From NCBI GenBank assembly GCA_010015745.1, contig ML978235.1, forward strand, positions 91,644-155,643: a stretch of 64,000 bases of DNA, in the 5' to 3' direction. The notes under the pieces are model-generated. The model was given only the letters and a program-made list of their open reading frames with translations. It searched no databases and was not told the origin of the DNA. The DNA comes from Setomelanomma holmii. Taxonomy: Eukaryota; Ascomycota; Dothideomycetes; Pleosporales; Phaeosphaeriaceae. The translations under genes and the position numbers were made by a program. Of the stretch, positions 10,896 through 22,900 are shown one piece after another; the stretch's first letter is position 1, and the number at the start of each line of letters is the position of its first letter.

Positions 10896-12515
10896 TCACA
10901 TTTCTTCTATCTTTCGCTTGGCTGGCACCCGTGGACGGCCGAAGTTCTTCGTCTCACTCCCGGTAGAATGAGGCTGGTCTTGGGTGTCAACCCTTATTGC
11001 ATCTTCGGTGTTATTAGCGTCCTTAAGGTACTCTGCGCGAGTTCGCGTCAGTCTCGACTCCTTAGTGGTCTTGCGCTCTTCCACATTGTCAACCGCTTTG
11101 CACTTCTTATGGCTCTGTATTGCATACTCTGCATGCTCTGCAGCCACTGCGTCCGTTAGACGCTTGCGGTCTAAGCGTTCGTACACCTCAATGACATGCC
11201 GCGGTCGTCTAAGCGGGTCTGGCGTCGGTCTTCCTGGTGTTTCTTCTTCTGCCTCGGACTCGTTCCCGGATATACCAGGTTTCTTGGGCTCTAGTCGTCG
11301 ACCTGCTACGACCGCGCTTCGCCGGGCTGAGGCAGCCTCCTCTACTTTCTCTACCTCTTTATATAACTTCCGTCGCCAACCCCATTGTTCATAACGGTTC
11401 TCATTCATTGTTATGCAGATACCCTGGTCCAAGGCAGGCATGCATAGCGCGCTTAGCTGCTTCTTTCTGCTCAGATTATTCACATCATCCCAAAACTCGG
11501 TCGTCAATAGTCGATGGAGCCACCATGGATCTACGGGGAAAATGAGATGTCCTGGCAAATGAACAAGTTTCTCACCTACCAGTGCCTTGATGACGGGTTC
11601 GCGCTGGATGCTCACACCTTCCCTGGGATGGATGATGGTACTGATGGTGTCCTTGAACAGAGCTGCTTCGAGCGCCATGCCTAGCTCACCTTTCCTCGTA
11701 CCATCGTGCTGCTCGAGACTGATCAATGGTTCCAACCAGTCTTCGTGATTAATAGATTTGATGGAAGCGTAGAATGCGTGCGCAATCTCGTGAATCATTG
11801 TGAAGGCAAGGCTGAATGCCCATCGTGCATATGCACATGCGTTGGGCGATTCCTTTTGGATGAAATCCTTGTAAGCGTGGTTTAGTACGACCGTGAGACA
11901 TCTATCCTTCAATCCACGAAGGACAGAGTCATCCCCCTTGAAGAATATCGTTTTGCCAAACTCAGTATGACCTATCACGGTTATACCATGAGTACATGGT
12001 CCTGGAGGTTCTGAAGGAATCTTGATTGCACCGAATGCCCATTGAATGTGCTCCGCCAGGCTGGCTAAGTCTTCGCGAACTTGCTTCTCTTGTGGAAGGA
12101 GTACGTCTTTTACGGGCTCCGTGTACGCAACGTAGTTCGGTGGCTTTAGTGGCTCACCTGGAGGACAAGGGGTCTCTAGGCCGAATCGAATGCGCCTGAA
12201 GAAAGACAAGGCTGCTCTGCTTGTTATCATACGTGAGGCAAGTCGTAGTACAGGCTCGATAGCTTTCCACAGCTCCGAATCCGAATTGCCGGTGAACTGC
12301 TCCATTGGCCAGTTCGTAGACGCAAACATTGCGTGGATAGGATTAGTCAAATCGCCAGTAGGGTTTCCTTCGATTGCATAGTCATGGCAACGCATTTTCG
12401 TTACCTGAGGCATAAAATGCTTGATGCTGAGTCTGGCATTAGGGGTCACGTATGAGTTCCAGTCTTCATCGCTGCAGCCATACTGGGTCCTTCCCTTGCG
12501 TGTTCTGGCAACCAT
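10896..12515 (-). CDS. HExxH putative metalloprotease family, copy 4 (intact)
   Basis: A single-exon gene of about 539 residues, paralogous along its length to copy 2. The zinc motif is HEIAHAFYA (His242, Glu243, His246 from the chosen start), preceded by the helix ARWAFSLAFTMI. GELGMALEAALF follows about 31 residues later with a candidate third ligand (Glu277). Shared blocks include HAMFASTNWPMEQF, FFRRIRFG, TEFGKTIFFKGD, VVLNHAYKDF, IIHPREGVS and LHRLLTTEFWDD. The C-terminal third is charged and low in complexity, rich in Lys/Arg/Glu, ending RVPAKRKIEEM, so a nuclear location is possible. The start at 12515 (MVARTRKG) aligns with copy 2; in-frame ATGs also exist at 12539 and 12578 and would add 8 or 21 residues. 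No signal peptide or TM segment. Function is unknown; metalloprotease activity is inferred from the motif only. Confidence 0.8.
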   Translation of the reverse strand: MVARTRKGRTQYGCSDEDWNSYVTPNARLSIKHFMPQVTKMRCHDYAIEGNPTGDLTNPIHAMFASTNWPMEQFTGNSDSELWKAIEPVLRLASRMITSRAALSFFRRIRFGLETPCPPGEPLKPPNYVAYTEPVKDVLLPQEKQVREDLASLAEHIQWAFGAIKIPSEPPGPCTHGITVIGHTEFGKTIFFKGDDSVLRGLKDRCLTVVLNHAYKDFIQKESPNACAYARWAFSLAFTMIHEIAHAFYASIKSINHEDWLEPLISLEQHDGTRKGELGMALEAALFKDTISTIIHPREGVSIQREPVIKALVGEKLVHLPGHLIFPVDPWWLHRLLTTEFWDDVNNLSRKKQLSALCMPALDQGICITMNENRYEQWGWRRKLYKEVEKVEEAASARRSAVVAGRRLEPKKPGISGNESEAEEETPGRPTPDPLRRPRHVIEVYERLDRKRLTDAVAAEHAEYAIQSHKKCKAVDNVEERKTTKESRLTRTRAEYLKDANNTEDAIRVDTQDQPHSTGSETKNFGRPRVPAKRKIEEM

Positions 12516-14444
12516 GTTCCGAGAGTGTTGGGAGCGCATCCGATGCTTTAGAATATCAATGAAATGGACGATACACATTCTACCCACCACTCATCAGTTT
12601 TCTATAGCAGCGATGGTTGTCACAATGTCCTTCATTTAAACGTTCGTATGTATGGCCATTGAGGAAGTGGTGTGGGAGGTGCATTGTTCTCTTGTCACGA
12701 ACATTGCACAATGTTGATAATGCAAGATTGGTCATGTTGGACAATAGGTTTGGAGGCCCATACTAACAAGTTCGACAGCTCAAGGACACTCGGACGATTG
12801 TTGAAGGCGCTCGAGGACGCATCTGCGCAGTCCTCAGCAATCGAACGCGGGATATCGGTCTCATCATGGTCCGTGGCTTGAAGTAATGGTCTATGGTGCC
12901 AAGGGCGGTTGAAAAGTTTGTATGCTGGCATTGTTACCTGTGTTTGTTCCGGTCAGCACTCACAAGGTTGCGACAGTCCTTGCCTTAATCGAGTGTAGTG
13001 CTCCGAATAGGCTAGTGACTGTACCACCTCGTTTAGAACAATGATTCACAGCTTGTATACTTGTCTTTCGGATGCTTCTTCGATGTTTGCATGTCGCCAT
13101 TCTTGCAGAATACTTTATGCTCACAAATTGAATGGCACTGAGCTCATGGCCACATCAAACGCGCGTTTGATGATTCATTTTGTAAAAGCCTAAGGCACGA
13201 CCCTACGTTCATCAACACAGCACCTCGCCAGTTTGGACCTTCAACGCTGCGCCAGTGAACGTTCGACCCAGTGCCATATCTACAGCACCTGAAGTAGGTT
13301 CGTCTGACAGGTGCATGCCTAGCCAAACGGGCATGCAGCGCACACGCTCTCGACACGCGGTGTTGCCGCATTGGTGTCGCGGATGATCTCCATGAGCGAC
13401 ACCAGGAACCCCAGCATGTGCCGAGGTTTCGAATCCGCGATGGCCATGGGCGGCAGATCCGAATTCTAGGGTTGGCACCCTGCCAGGGCACGATCCCAGT
13501 TCTGCTTCGCGATAATGGGCACAGGTGGTGTTCTTGTATGCGTAAATGTCAGTGAAGCAGAAGGAGACGCAGGGCGACGCGCCATCATATCCATTCAGTG
13601 TATCTGTAACGAATCAGCAGGTTTATGCGGACGATGTTGCAGCAAGTTGATGCCGTCATAGTGACTGGCGTGATGTGCCCACGAACGAGACGGTGTGCCA
13701 TGCACAGACCAGCACTAGCCACTCTTGCCATGCCAAGTGATCCTTGCAACGCCACATTCGAGAATGTGGCGCTTGCGTGCAGCGGGCAAGCACGACGGAC
13801 ATCAGGGTTTTGACAATCAAGAACTAGATACTGGGAAGCGACGCCCAAAATTTGAAGGCATCACAGTGTTGCAGCAGCATATGTGAGCTGGGCTGGGCCA
13901 TCGCGATGGCTTTTAATCCACAACATGTAGTCGAGGAATGTGGCTGATGACGCAACGCAAGCTCTAGGATCCCCTGATGACGATCGCCCGCATCAAGCCC
14001 ACATTCAACTCAAGACGCCGTCATTGAGCTAAGAGCAGCGCTTTCCGTAGCAAGGCTTCCCTCGTGTGGACCAATTTGAGCAAAATGTGGCAGCCCAGCG
14101 GCACATCATCAAGGAATTGGCAGCGCGAAGGGGTTGACAGGCGTCCGCGGCTCGATCTAGAGACGCACATCGGCCCAGACTTGTCGCGGCCATGCGTTGC
14201 GGGGTGCCTTTGACAACTGGGTAATTTTGTTGACCTACGCGCGTATGACGTAGTTGCGACTCGCGTGTCACGGCAACCGCTTCCCACCACCCAAAATAAA
14301 GCTGTTCGCACTTTTCGTCGCCCTTCCCTCACATCACTCAGATACCCCCATTTCGCGCTCAACTCACCCAGACCACTCACGACATTGATTCTGCGTTTGT
14401 TTATTTGATACCCTCTTGATACCCAGAAAGTAGCATCACACAAC
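12516..14444. other. Gene-poor interval upstream of the HAM1-like gene
   Basis: About 1.9 kb with only short, unconvincing open frames on either strand. It contains a perfect 20-base palindrome at 13153-13172 (CATCAAACGCGCGTTTGATG). The last few hundred bases (about 14200-14444) include a T/C-rich stretch before the start codon, typical of a fungal promoter and 5' UTR. Confidence 0.5.
13153..13172. repeat. Perfect 20-bp palindrome
   Basis: The bases CATCAAACGCGCGTTTGATG read identically on both strands. The centre AACGCGCGTT contains two overlapping ACGCG cores on opposite strands, the kind of site bound by MBF/Swi6-type or other dimeric regulators. It lies in a gene-poor stretch about 640 bases upstream of the start codon of HExxH copy 4 (minus strand) and 1.27 kb upstream of the HAM1-like gene. 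A regulatory role is speculation; the palindrome itself is certain. Confidence 0.6.
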
Positions 14445-17400
14445 ATGGCGGGCTCGAAAGCTGTCAACCGTACGTCTATTGCGCCTTTGTGTACTGGCTG
14501 TTCTGACATTTTCTAGGTCCGGTTGACCTGAAGCAAAAGGAAGCGGATGTGAACCGAAAGCTCCAGCTTTTCGGCATCTTCCAGGGTATGTTTTGCGTTG
14601 TCTACCAAGTGCTTGCTGCTATGTGGTACAAAGACGCTGACTCGTGCCCCAGCCTTCTCCAACGGAAAGGTCCCATCCAACAAGCAGATTGACATTGCAT
14701 TGAACTCAGCAATTGCGTCAAAGCCCCTCTCTAGCCCATCCAAGAAGCTCTCGACCGAGGGCCAGAAGCTCGTGGCCGACCTCAAGACTGTTATTGAGCA
14801 GGCCAAGATCCTCCTCCTCACCAAGAACGATGGCAACCTCCTCCAGGACTTCATCTGGCAGGCGGAGCAAATCACAGGTGCTGGCACCACTCTGCCTGGC
14901 GCGCCCGTCGACAAGGATACCGCAAGGCAGCACGGCAACGAGGCTCTCGATGGCCTTCGCACGCTCGGTACTCTCCTAATTTCCAACGGCCAGTTCAGGA
15001 AGCTCCTTTCTGACGCCAGCGTTCTTCTACGAGACATCGCTGGTGACGCCGCACAAAATACTGCCAACAAGGTCAAGCCGTCAGAACACCAGCTCCAGAA
15101 TCTGGACCGCCCTGCGGACGACAACACATGGCATGACACCCCCGACCTTTCCAAGGAGAAGCTCCGACAGCAGGCAAAGCAGAACCTGCCTTTCGGCAGC
15201 AGAGGTGAAGCTAAGCAGGAGGCGAAGGAAACTGTTGGCGACATCAACCAGGCTGCTCACCCAGAAGGATCCCGCGACCCTCGCGACACCGCCCAGCGTG
15301 GTGCGCATGAAGGTCAGACCGGCAAGTCCACTGGACTCAACGCTCAAGGTGCTCTGAATGTTGCCAAGAGCAAGGTTGACCAGAACGTTTCTGAAGAGGA
15401 CAAGGACCAGGCGCGTGCTCGCCGTGACCAGCTCAACAACTACTTGAAGAACAAGATGCCCGAAGAGCGCCGCGATCAGACCATTTGGCGCCTGAAGAAG
15501 ATGGTGGTTGAGATTCAAGGACACCAGGACTACCAGCGTGCCATCGAGACCCTCCTCCGCCTCGCGGAACAGTATGGCGGCCACAGTAAGACTCTTGGCC
15601 AGCAGGCCACTGGAACCGTGAAAGGTGCGCACCAGGACGACAATTTGCAGACTGCTGAAGCTGATCTCAAGGTGTGTTAAACAGATTTTCATGCGGAAAA
15701 TGCTCATTGGCTGACAAATATCAAGACATTGCTTGAGCGTTTCGCCAACAGTACCTCATTTGACGACCTGATCGAGTCGATCAACCAGATTTACAAGGAC
15801 GCTGATCGGGATCCTGAACTCAAGAACTGGTTCAAGCGCATTGATGCTTACATTCGCAAGATCCTCCAACAGCAGGGTTACATCCTCGAGGATGAGTCTA
15901 ATGAGGAGTGGAACCGTATCTACGACCAGGGCCACGATTTGCTACGTGGTCGCTACCGCGGACATACTGACCGCATCGCCGATGAATTCAAGTACATTGG
16001 CGAGCAGTTCGATAGCGACCCGCAGAACAAGGCTTTCGCCGACTCGGTCAATAGGTTGTTCAACGATCTCGGCACTGACGAGAACGGCAAGACCGTGTTC
16101 AAGCCCCATCTTCTGAAGGACATCACCGATGTCATCCTGCCAGGACTCTTCGAGAGTGTCCAGTACATTCCTATCCCTCGTATCGAGGTTAGCGATCCTA
16201 TGATCGACGCCGTCGTCGAGAACCTTGTCATCGAGGGTGACAATCTTGCGCCCAATGTCCTGGAGTTTGGCTCAGACAACTACTGGCGCTGGGGACGCAA
16301 GCAAATCACAAGCAAGAACAAGAATAAGGTCATGCTCTCTGTCTCTGGTGTGCAGATGGATCTCCGCGATGTGTCATACTACATCAAGCGCAAGCAAGGC
16401 TTCCCTTCGATCACCGATAAGGGTGTCATGGACATCTTCATGGGAGGCACCGGTTTCAGCTTCAAGGTGGAGATGGAGACTGCTGACAAGGCTCGCGAGA
16501 ACCATGCCCAGACTCACTTCTTCAAGGTCACCAAGGTCGATACCGACATTCAAAACCTTCAGATCAAGCTGAAGAAGAGCAACCACAAGCTGCTCTTCAA
16601 CATGTTCAAGCCTTTGTTGCTCAAAGTCATGCGCCCTGTCATTCAGCGGGTCTTGGAGAAGCAGATCAAGGACTCTGTCAATCAGCTTGATGGCATGCTC
16701 TACGACGTCAAGGTGGAGGCCGACAAGGCCGAGACTGAGGCCAAGCGCAATCCCGATCCCCAGAACCTTCAGAACATCTACCAACGCTACGCACAAGCCG
16801 CGCAGAAGCGCGTCATGCAGGGCAAGCAGAAGAAGGAACAGGTCAAGGAGAGGACCAAGGATACCCAGGTCAACGTTGCGGTTACTCAGCACGACTCTAT
16901 CTTCAAGAATATCTCCCTGCCCGGAGGTATCTCATCGAAGGCTACCGAGTACAAGGATCTTGCCGCCAAGGGCGACAAGTGGGAAAGCCCGATCTTCTCG
17001 ATCGGTTCTGCCAAGGAGACTTCGAGCTTGTCCAAGGTCGCTCACGTCACCCGCAAGCCTCATGGTCGCGCGGGTGGTTACGGCTCGGACATGGGCTCGG
17101 CTACTGGTACTGGACAGGGTCTCGGCGCCTCTCAGGGGCTCAACCCTGCCCAGCCCGTCGGCTCTACTGGTCTCGATGGTGCTAGCCAGGGCTACGGTCA
17201 GTCCCAGCATGGCTACGGTCAGTCCCAGCCCGGCTATGGTCAGTCCCAGCCCGGCTATGGTCAGTCTCAGGTCGGTTATGGTCAGTCTCAACCTGGCCAT
17301 GGTCAGTCTCAGCTCGGTGGCACCGGCTCTGCTCTTACCGGCGGCCTTCCTACTTCGCATGGTACTCAGCAGTCTGGTCAGTTCGCCAACCAGGTCGACA

Positions 17401-17582
17401 ATGCATTCAGCAACACCTCTACTGGAGGCACCAGCGGTCTCACCTCTGGTCTCAACAACACAACCGAGGGAACCCACGGCACAACCTCTAGCGCCATCCC
17501 GCCAACTGGTGCTCCCGGAACTCAGGGACAGTACAACACCTCCTTTGGTGATCAGAACCCCGTCTTCCAGGGCCGTATCTAG
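14445..17582 (+). CDS. HAM1-like (former DUF4449) protein with C-terminal GYGQSQ repeats
   Basis: Four exons (14445-14469, 14517-14585, 14653-15671, 15726-17582) give about 989 residues. The N-terminal half (VPSNKQIDIALNSA to the LLERF block) and the centre (IPIPRIEVSDPMIDAVVENL, then DVSYYIKRKQGFPS) match the fungal HAM1-like N and C families (PF19343, PF14613), which resemble BPI/LBP-type lipid-binding folds; a lipid-binding or transfer role is inferred from that. The fold is predicted soluble, with no signal peptide or TM segment. The last 130 residues are Gly/Gln/Ser/Thr-rich and contain six tandem heptads GYGQSQP (residues about 860-901). Use of GC-rich preferred codons suggests good expression. 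The tiny first exon (8 codons plus one base) is a common feature of such genes. Confidence 0.88.
17190..17315 (+). repeat. Six tandem 21-bp units encoding GYGQSQ(P/H/V/L)
   Basis: Six in-frame 21-base units sit in the last exon of the HAM1-like gene, each coding GYGQSQ or GHGQSQ plus one variable residue (H, P, P, V, P, L). Third positions differ between units (TAC/TAT, TCC/TCT), so the array is not brand new. Copy number may differ between strains. The encoded Q/G/Y/S-rich tail resembles low-complexity sequence seen in proteins that self-associate. Confidence 0.9.
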
Positions 17583-19910
17583 ATGTGTTCTGTCAGCGCT
17601 TCCTTCAATCGTACGAACTTGATGCACGGCAGCGGGCGAATCATGATTACGACTTCGAGTACCCTTTCCTTTGTTTAGCCTTGGCTCGATGATACCACGT
17701 AGCACATGGGTGAAATGGTTTTGCGTTGATACCTTTGCGGCGGCGGAGCAAGAGATGGATAGTGATTGGTAATGTCGGAGGCTAGGATGATACGAAACAA
17801 AATGGCATTGCTCCACGTCTGTAGTAATAGTTAATCGAACTGTTTGTTCCCTTCACTATCTTGTTCCATGTGCGCATAAGATACGCTGATCAGCATGCTA
17901 CCAAGGTGTTATTTACGGTGCACCACATTCTTGTCAAATGAAGATCATGAGTTTGAACCCATCCAACGCGATGCAAATTCGTAAGAAGTTACTTTCCCTT
18001 CCTGGCCGTCTACTCGAGAAGCTCTAGGTTCCGCGGCACTATATTAAATTGTAAATGTATTCTTGACGTTACACATGCATTTCATTCATGGCGATGACGA
18101 AATATCAAGAAGCATGTGTCTCATGCGCTTACATTTGTGGACGAGCAACATTCCACGATGAAAAGAACAACATGTAGACAGCCAATGCGTGCTTCGATAC
18201 CGCAAGTCTTGATGTAAATAGTGTTTCATGGATTCAGTCGACGCAGAGCGGCGGCGGACATCCAGCTGCAGCTGAGTGATTCTGTGCAGAAGAACTCTCC
18301 ATACGTCCATTACCGGTGGACTCGGGATTTGCAAGTGTTATGTCAGAGCGTGAAGAGGCTTGCAGTACAAAGCCTGCAAGAGAAAGGAACCTACGTAGTT
18401 TCCATGCAAAACATTTAAAGCAGTTATATTTCAGCACTTCAGTGCCTGCAGACATGGTAGGCGTGCTGATTCCATTCTGGCATTGACAGGCTTAAAATGG
18501 CATCCAGGATGTCGACAATCTTTTCGTACTCGGATTATTTGGGAAAGACTGGTAAGAAAAGATCGTATGCAGCGGTGGGATGGCCATTTATATCGATGCA
18601 TTCTGCCCGTACTCAGTGTTTCCCGATGTTCTTCGTCTCAGCGCAGACACAATTGCCGCGTATGTGACGACACATGCATTTCAAATCCGTACTTCCGGGT
18701 CATTAATGAGAGATCGACGGAAGAAAGGCGCCATGGATAATGTAGCTTTACGTCTCGAAGCTGTGGTCCGCAGCCATGGACTTTGTGCAGCTCAAATTCG
18801 GGTCACCAGACCTGCAGGTCATGCGGAGGATTCTGCGGAAATTTCTGAAGCCAACAGTCGAGTAAGTGGTCACGGATATCCTCCCACAAAAGAGAAGTCG
18901 CAAATTAATACCTGAGCACTTTCCAGGTCTCGACACACACACTTCGAGCGTTACGCGGTTTCTAGTAAGTGAAAGCGCAGCAAGTACAGATTTGCCATTC
19001 GAACTCTGCTTTTCAAAATCGGCCAGCACAAGCCATAATCAAACTTGTACGGCCTCTCTGGAATCTCATGTTGGTTGCGAAGCTGGAAGAGGTCCAGAAC
19101 ATCAGCCTGGGGCGCGGTAATCTTGGAAAAAGCGCAGCAGGCCATAAGGCTAGACTCCGCAACAAGCAATTAAGTGGGGCTCAGAAGGTCTGGTTTGACT
19201 TGATTGATTACCTATTTGAGCCTAGTAGTTGCCTATAGAGCCTTAATTCCTACCTAGATGGGTAAGTGGGTCTCTGAAGGTGAACGGATTGACTTGCTTG
19301 TTGCGGACTGTGCATGAGGCGTACTCCTAGACCTTTTCGTGACTGCAAGTAGCCCCACATATAGTGACTGACATTGCGTTTCTGACTCTGTAAAATCTCC
19401 AGGACACAGCTATAGAATGCAGCTATAGTTCCTATTGAAGCCGAGGCCTGTTGTGACACGGACCCTCGGAAGAAAAACATGTGAGGACGGAGAAATGATT
19501 TTGGACTCGGAGAACCCAAGCTTTCCAAATACGAAGAAGTGGGGGCAATCTTGGAGACAGGCAGCCATGAAGCTACCACTGTCATGGCTTTGGGTCGACA
19601 CATGTGGAATCCAAGTTTGGCTTTTGTAAGGCGTCAGAAATTCCGAAGATGCGAAAGAACATGTGGCAAAGATGGGACCGTTTTCTTCCGTGAGGTGGAG
19701 AAAGATGGCAGACATGGGTTCGTACTTGAAGGCTTTTTCGAAAAAGCGGGCACCAGCAGGACATAGCAAGAGTTCACGCTCTTTTCGGTGTCGCGACAAG
19801 AATCGTGGATGAATGAAAAAAGCTCACGTTAAGATTTGGGAAATTTATGTGCCAAGTCCAAAATTAGCCCACACGTGACGTTCAACTTTGCACACTTGAT
19901 GCCGCATCAT
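17583..19910. other. Gene-poor interval between HAM1-like gene and EFL1
   Basis: About 2.3 kb between two convergent genes. The first 200-300 bases would be the 3' UTR of the HAM1-like gene. Open frames of 60-130 codons occur on both strands, but none shows a recognisable motif, plausible splice partner or composition unlike chance. I call no gene here. Confidence 0.45.
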
Positions 19911-22900
19911 CTACCTCTTCAACGTCTTCTGCTTCTCCGCCTCAACCTTCCTCTCCATAACCCTCAGACCCTTCCTCCTCCTCACCCGATCCACATACCT
20001 CTTCGCCACATTCTCGCGATCCGCCAATTCTCCCAAATCCTCGAGCTGATCCTCCGTAAACGGGACCCAGAAGGGATCTTCATCCAGCATTTCAAAGCCC
20101 GCAAAGCGCAATTGCGGGGACGCAGAGCCTGAACTGCGCTTGCGAATCTCGTCGCTGAAGCCGAATGATTCTGCCACAGGGAGTAGGGCGTTGATGGTGA
20201 ATGTTTGATTTCCTGTTGTGCTGGCGGAGGAGGTGGATGATAATGTTTCGGAGAGGATGGTGCCGCGACGACGTGTCAGGACCGCGTACACACGCCCAAG
20301 TACATCTGTAGAAGCCTGGATTTCGCAGCTGTACATGGCGAGCAGCATGCGAGGAGACCAGTCGAGGAAGCCTTGGTGGATGCTGGAGCGTACGGCTTTG
20401 ATGACTTCGCCAGTAAGACGGCCGCGATCGGCGACGGCGTCTTCGTCGGAGGGGACAGAGATGGTCACGTCTTCGAGGAAGACGGCGATGCCTTGGACGG
20501 GCTCGGCGCAGCAGGGCCCTTGGGCTGTGGCGAGTTGGAAGGCGTAGGTTATTGTTGAGGCGAAGGTGTGTGCGGTCACTGTGCGATCGGATGGATTTGC
20601 AGCTTCGGCGTCAGGGGACTCGGATTCGCGCAATCTGGTAGAGTCAGTTGGGAGTAGAACCTAGACGGGCCAATAATAACTTACACTTTGCCGCATATAC
20701 CTGCCTTGGTCGCATCAACCAGAATGTTCGGACCTATTCGCCTCGGCCCAAAGGCTGTGATCTTCTCGATAACATCCGTCCAGACTTCTTTCTGGCCTTT
20801 GGCTTCAGCGAAAGCCTCCTGCAGCTGCTTCTTGAAGTCGACTTGACTTAGTGTGTGACCCATCTCGCGCTGCTCTGCCTCTTGCATGCCATCGTGCTCG
20901 GCAGACGTTATCTCTGGGTGTAGGTTCGAGTCAGTCCGGCCCTCTTCTTCCGCCCTCCTCTCAGCGTACAGTCTCTTAATGGCACCCGAGTTCTTCCCTA
21001 AAAACTCAGTAATGCTTGGTGGTAATGGTCGTACTCGTAAGCGCACCGACACATGCTTGCTGGCTGTCTCGCCAATGACCGTACCTCGTGGTAGATTAGG
21101 ATCTTTCGGTAGGTTCATCTCGGCGGCTGAAACAATCGACTCGCGATATGGCACGATTGGTTCACCAGCTTGGATCTCGCACTTGGCAAACCGCTCTCGT
21201 AGATCCTTCAGGCAACGCTCAAGATGAAGTTCGCCTGCTGTGAGAATGACGTGCTCTCCGCTTGGTAGCTGCTCGTACTCGGCGCAAGGGTCGCTTTGTA
21301 CAAGTAGTTTAAGACCTTTGATCATTTTGTCGAGGTCATAGGGGTTTTCTGGTTCCAACGCAACTCGCACAATGGGTTGTGTGCCCATCTGAACTCCAGC
21401 AAGATTGAGAGAACCAGGAAGCTGTGAGCAGAGCGTGCCTGATTTGAGAACATGACCTTCAAGTCCGCCAATACCAAAGACGACGCCAGCTGGTACTGAT
21501 GTCAATGGTTCCAGCCCACGACCCATCATGAGATATAGCGCGGTGATTTTGACCTTATGTGGCTCCGGCGCGGCGTGTGGGTTTGCGGGAGTGAACTTTG
21601 GGCCTAAGACATAGACCTCATCGCCCACATTCAGGGTGCCTGAAAATATGCGTGCGAAGCCGATGAGATGTTCGACATCTTCTGGTGCTTGTGTGGTATT
21701 CTCCCCAGGTGTCTCCGTCACGCCAATGGCAGCCGAGCTGAGAGCTTCTGTGACACTACTGACGTTCGCATCGCCGTTCGTTGCAGCTTGCTGTCGTGCT
21801 ATCTCAGCCCGCTTCTTACGCCCTAGCTCTCTTGCCTCTTCGGCGGTCAGCGCGCCACCTCTTCGTTTGTTCTGTGGCAATTCGCTGTCGGGTACAGATA
21901 TCATCTTGCTGACGTATGCAACGACAGGTGCATCTTTCGAGGTCTTGAAGTTCGTCATTGCATCGCGCACCTCAGGAGCAACATAGTCCGCCCCAGGAGA
22001 GCTGTCGATGATCTCTGGCATCCTCTCTGCTTGTGCTTTGGATGGCGCGGGTAGATACTCGGTCACAGATACTAGGAGCGCCGTGGATAGCGGCAGCCAC
22101 GCTGCGAAGAGAGCGGTCAACAGTGCTCTTGGGTCCCGCGAACGGAGCACATGTGCTGCGAGGTTGAGGTTCAGCGACTTGGTGATCTTCTCGACCATTG
22201 TGGGATCTCTGTTGTACATGTATGAGTATATTGATGAGGTATATACAAGGCGAGTTGACAAGAAAAAGGAAGGAAAGGAAATCCACGCACCCCTTCCCAT
22301 TGTTACCTCCGGTGGTGGCCTCATATATGGCCCATATATTCTCCAGGACTAACTGAACGAACATGGGCTTGAGGTGTCGGCCTTTGAGATGCTTGGAGCT
22401 GAGCACTCGCTTGGTCTTTGGGTCTAGGTAGAAGTCGCCCCACAGTACCTTTTCGAGGACAGAACGCTTGATGCCCAGCTTGCGCTCATAAAGGCCAGCG
22501 AACTGCCTCACTGTGAAGGCCCAGCCGTCGATGGCACTGCCAAAGATGACGTTGTTCTTCTCCGGCGCGAAGTAGATGTCTTCGTCGTCCTTCTCCTCGT
22601 ACTCGGCGGGAGTGTTGGTCGTGTCGACGCTGTCGCCATTTTCTAGGACAGAGGAGGATCTAGTGTCAGTCTTCTCAGCAGCTACAGTGTTCAGGCGCTC
22701 TTCCATCTTCTCGCGCCAGCGTAGGTCGTCTTCCATGCGCTCGCCCTGGTAAAAGCTGCCCATGACGGCATTTACCTGTTCGACTAGTTTGCTCAAATGA
22801 GTGTGCGCCTCTCCAGGGCTCATCTTCAGTTCTGTGATTAGTCTGTCCATCTTGTTGATGACAAGTAAGGGCTTCAGCTTCTCGATCCACGTCTGTCGTA

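Noticed and set aside
13144..13848. Group of 60-115-codon frames on both strands in the gene-poor interval
   Set aside because: Overlapping frames on both strands in GC-rich DNA with no conserved motif or splice logic.
14513..15247. 244-codon minus-strand frame
   Set aside because: Antisense to exons 2-3 of the HAM1-like gene; no protein-like features.
16687..17622. 311-codon plus-strand frame inside the HAM1-like gene, and a 294-codon minus-strand frame over the same place
   Set aside because: Both are shadows created by GC-rich codon use and the 21-bp repeat; the main frame has conserved domains.
18483..19799. Possible small gene between the HAM1-like gene and EFL1
   Set aside because: Several frames of 80-130 codons, but none resembles a known protein or shows a signal peptide or consistent introns.
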